A DNA stretch of 64,000 nt from Kryptolebias marmoratus (taxonomy: Eukaryota > Chordata > Actinopteri > Cyprinodontiformes > Rivulidae). The notes beneath the pieces were generated by a model. The model was not told the origin of the DNA and searched no databases. It worked only from the letters and a program-made list of their open reading frames with translations. Location: contig NC_051440.1 in the NCBI RefSeq assembly GCF_001649575.2, forward strand, positions 22,673,829-22,737,828, in the 5' to 3' direction. Made by a program: the position numbers and the translations under genes. Shown here in pieces: positions 62,604 through 64,000 of the stretch. Numbering within the stretch: position 1 is the first letter of the stretch; each line of letters starts with the position of its first letter.

Positions 62604-63075
62604 GGTGTCCAAAACAAACAACAAAAAAGCGAGTGGAAAGACAAAAAAAATCCTCCCCCTGGGTTCAGGCTTCCTCACTCATTTGTTCTGTTCATCCGCC
62701 CTTCGTTGTCCTCCTCTCTAACAACGTTACCAGGAGCCGTGAGGACGCCAAGCAGCCCAAACAAAAAGAAATGTGCTGCCGGACGCACCGGGCGCTGCTG
62801 CTCGCTCCGCCGCTCGGGAGGGGAGGGATGGAGCGCGAGGGAGCAGGAGGCACGGACGGACGCGCCTGCTGCTCGGACTACAGCAGGAAAACGTGCGGGG
62901 CACATGCACACAGCGGAGAGGGAGCGCACGGGTCTGCTGGGTGGGGGGGAGCCGGGCTCGGTCGCAGGGGGACGCGGGGACGCGCTCTGTTGTTAGCGGC
63001 GCAGCAGATGTCTCGGAGCTGGAGACTCCAGTAATACGATCCATGGGAATGGAAAAGGGGCCGGTCAGGTTCTTC
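62604..63075 (-). promoter_or_regulatory. mtss2: GC-rich promoter/5' UTR of mtss2
   Basis: Directly upstream of the mtss2 start codon, CpG density is high (GCACCGGGCGCTGCTGCTCG, GGACGGACGCGCC, GGACGCGGGGACGCG) compared with the AT-rich surroundings. This looks like a CpG-island promoter. There is no obvious TATA box. Open frames on both strands here reflect the GC content, not genes. Confidence 0.6.
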
Positions 63076-63108
63076 CCCCCCCCCCCCCCCCCCNNNNNNN
63101 NNNNNNNN
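63075..63108. other. C homopolymer followed by 15-base N gap
   Basis: Nineteen C residues (63075-63093) run into fifteen N (63094-63108). This is an assembly gap at a hard-to-sequence GC-rich spot, so the true length and content of the mtss2 upstream region are unknown here. Confidence 0.98.
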
Positions 63109-63628
63109 GAATAGTGGGAGGGAACAAGCCGAGAACACCCCCACCTCCAGCCCTCCTTTCACCCCATGCAAACAAAAGTAAAACCATGTTTCTGTACTGA
63201 CATGCAAAGCAGGATTTGCTGGGTTTTATTTGCGTATTGACGCACGCGTCTGCTGATAAAGCCCATTGAACTTATCTTAACTCTTCCTGAGACAGAAGCG
63301 TGTGGACCATGATCTCCATTCTCACCTCAGTATCTGAATCAACATAACAAAAGACAGATACAAATCAAAAAGAATAAAAAATGTAAGCTACTTTTGTTTA
63401 GTGCTTAGTAAATACTATAGTATTAACTAGTAAAGTCACAATAAAAAACACCAGAAAGTGCTGCTTATTTACAACAAACTAAAAAAAAGTGGGCAGATTA
63501 GCTTTAGGTCATAATTGCAACTTTTTAGATACTGTCTGTCCAAAATATACAGCATATTTGTAAGATAAGACAACATTAACTGTATATGTGTTTCATATTA
63601 TTGTAATTTTTTACGTGTAAATAATTCC
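63109..63628. other. Upstream flank of mtss2; no gene seen
   Basis: The sequence becomes AT-rich away from the CpG region. No recognisable feature. Confidence 0.4.
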
Positions 63629-63700
63629 GTTTATTTATATAGTGCAAATTCACAACAAAAGTCATCTCAGGACACTGTACAAAAACACAGTACAAAACAA
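63629..63700 (-). mobile_element. LINE/SINE 3' tail fragment (reverse)
   Basis: GTTTATTTATATAGTGCAAA followed by TTCACAACAAAAGTCATCTC and AGGACACTGTACAAAA is the reverse complement of a widespread fish LINE 3' end. Only the tail is present. Confidence 0.55.
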
Positions 63701-64000
63701 ACTAGTCATGGCACACAAACTGGGCTCTCCGAAGGGCAAAATAGCATTATTGTTTTTAATAAATAGATGTTTTCCAAATGCCTTATGTTATTTATTTCCA
63801 ATGAGCTGTAAGCACACATCAGTGGGAAGAGTTTTAATTAGTTTAAGCCTGTGTCAATTAACATCCACTTTTGTTGGGTTTCTTTTTAATTTGCTTAAAG
63901 TTTTAAAGTCAATACAGTACTATTAGTTTACTAAGTGACTTTACTGTGTAATTCTGGGTCACAATGGTTTGTAAATATTCTGTAAATCTGCAGTTTTTTT
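63701..64000. other. No gene seen at right edge
   Basis: AT-rich DNA with a 94-codon chance frame that has no recognised domain. Confidence 0.35.

Noticed and set aside
62633..63207. Multiple overlapping frames upstream of mtss2
   Set aside because: High GC content of the promoter region lowers stop frequency; some run through the N gap.
1..64000. CRISPR arrays, bacterial-type operons or a novel multi-gene defence-like system
   Set aside because: The window is vertebrate nuclear DNA with spliced genes and eukaryotic repeats; tandem repeats seen are microsatellites or minisatellites without spacer structure.

Overview
This window looks like a teleost fish nuclear genome, probably a percomorph-type species. 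The supporting signs are long introns, AT-rich non-coding DNA, a tRNA-headed SINE ending in GGAT repeats, fish-style L1, L2 and RTE/Rex-like LINE relics, and exons of two vertebrate genes. There is no bacterial-style operon, CRISPR array or prophage. Most long open frames here are chance frames, frames inside repeats, or shadows of real exons.

Two protein-coding genes are supported, both on the minus strand. The larger is mtss2 (also called MTSS1-like), reconstructed as 15 coding exons from the start codon at 62603 to the stop codon at 34989. The spliced coding length is 2337 nt, or 778 residues. All splice phases agree, and the product has an N-terminal I-BAR (IMD) domain, a Ser/Pro-rich middle and a C-terminal WH2 actin-binding motif. 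A GC-rich promoter or 5' UTR lies at about 62604-63075, next to a C homopolymer and a 15-base assembly gap. Downstream in the same orientation, 27085-28084 is the first coding exon of a large cadherin-superfamily receptor (signal peptide plus about three cadherin repeats). Its remaining exons were not found and probably lie beyond the left edge of the window. A GC-rich promoter-like region precedes it.

The left 27 kb is gene-poor and rich in transposon relics. Positions 460-3254 are an L1-type LINE lacking its reverse-transcriptase core, interrupted by two solo LTRs of one family, each with its own 5-bp target-site duplication. A different, oppositely oriented LTR-like element follows. Further right come a TIR element (4149-5036), a tRNA-Arg-headed SINE with a perfect 12-bp target-site duplication (5480-5762), a second 5'-truncated copy with a (GGAT)n tail, a decayed LINE (8630-9550) and several small DNA transposons.

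Two dispersed families recur across the window and inside mtss2 introns. One has five copies; four of them end in a 19-nt stem-loop overlapping CTAG, with a compensatory base change in one copy, and most contain internal degenerate repeats, which suggests a Helitron-like origin. The other has three copies and is built on an AGCTAAAAG-type minisatellite. The strongest gene-level observation is a candidate 9-nt microexon in mtss2 (43312-43320), together with in-frame cassette exons in the segment after the I-BAR domain.
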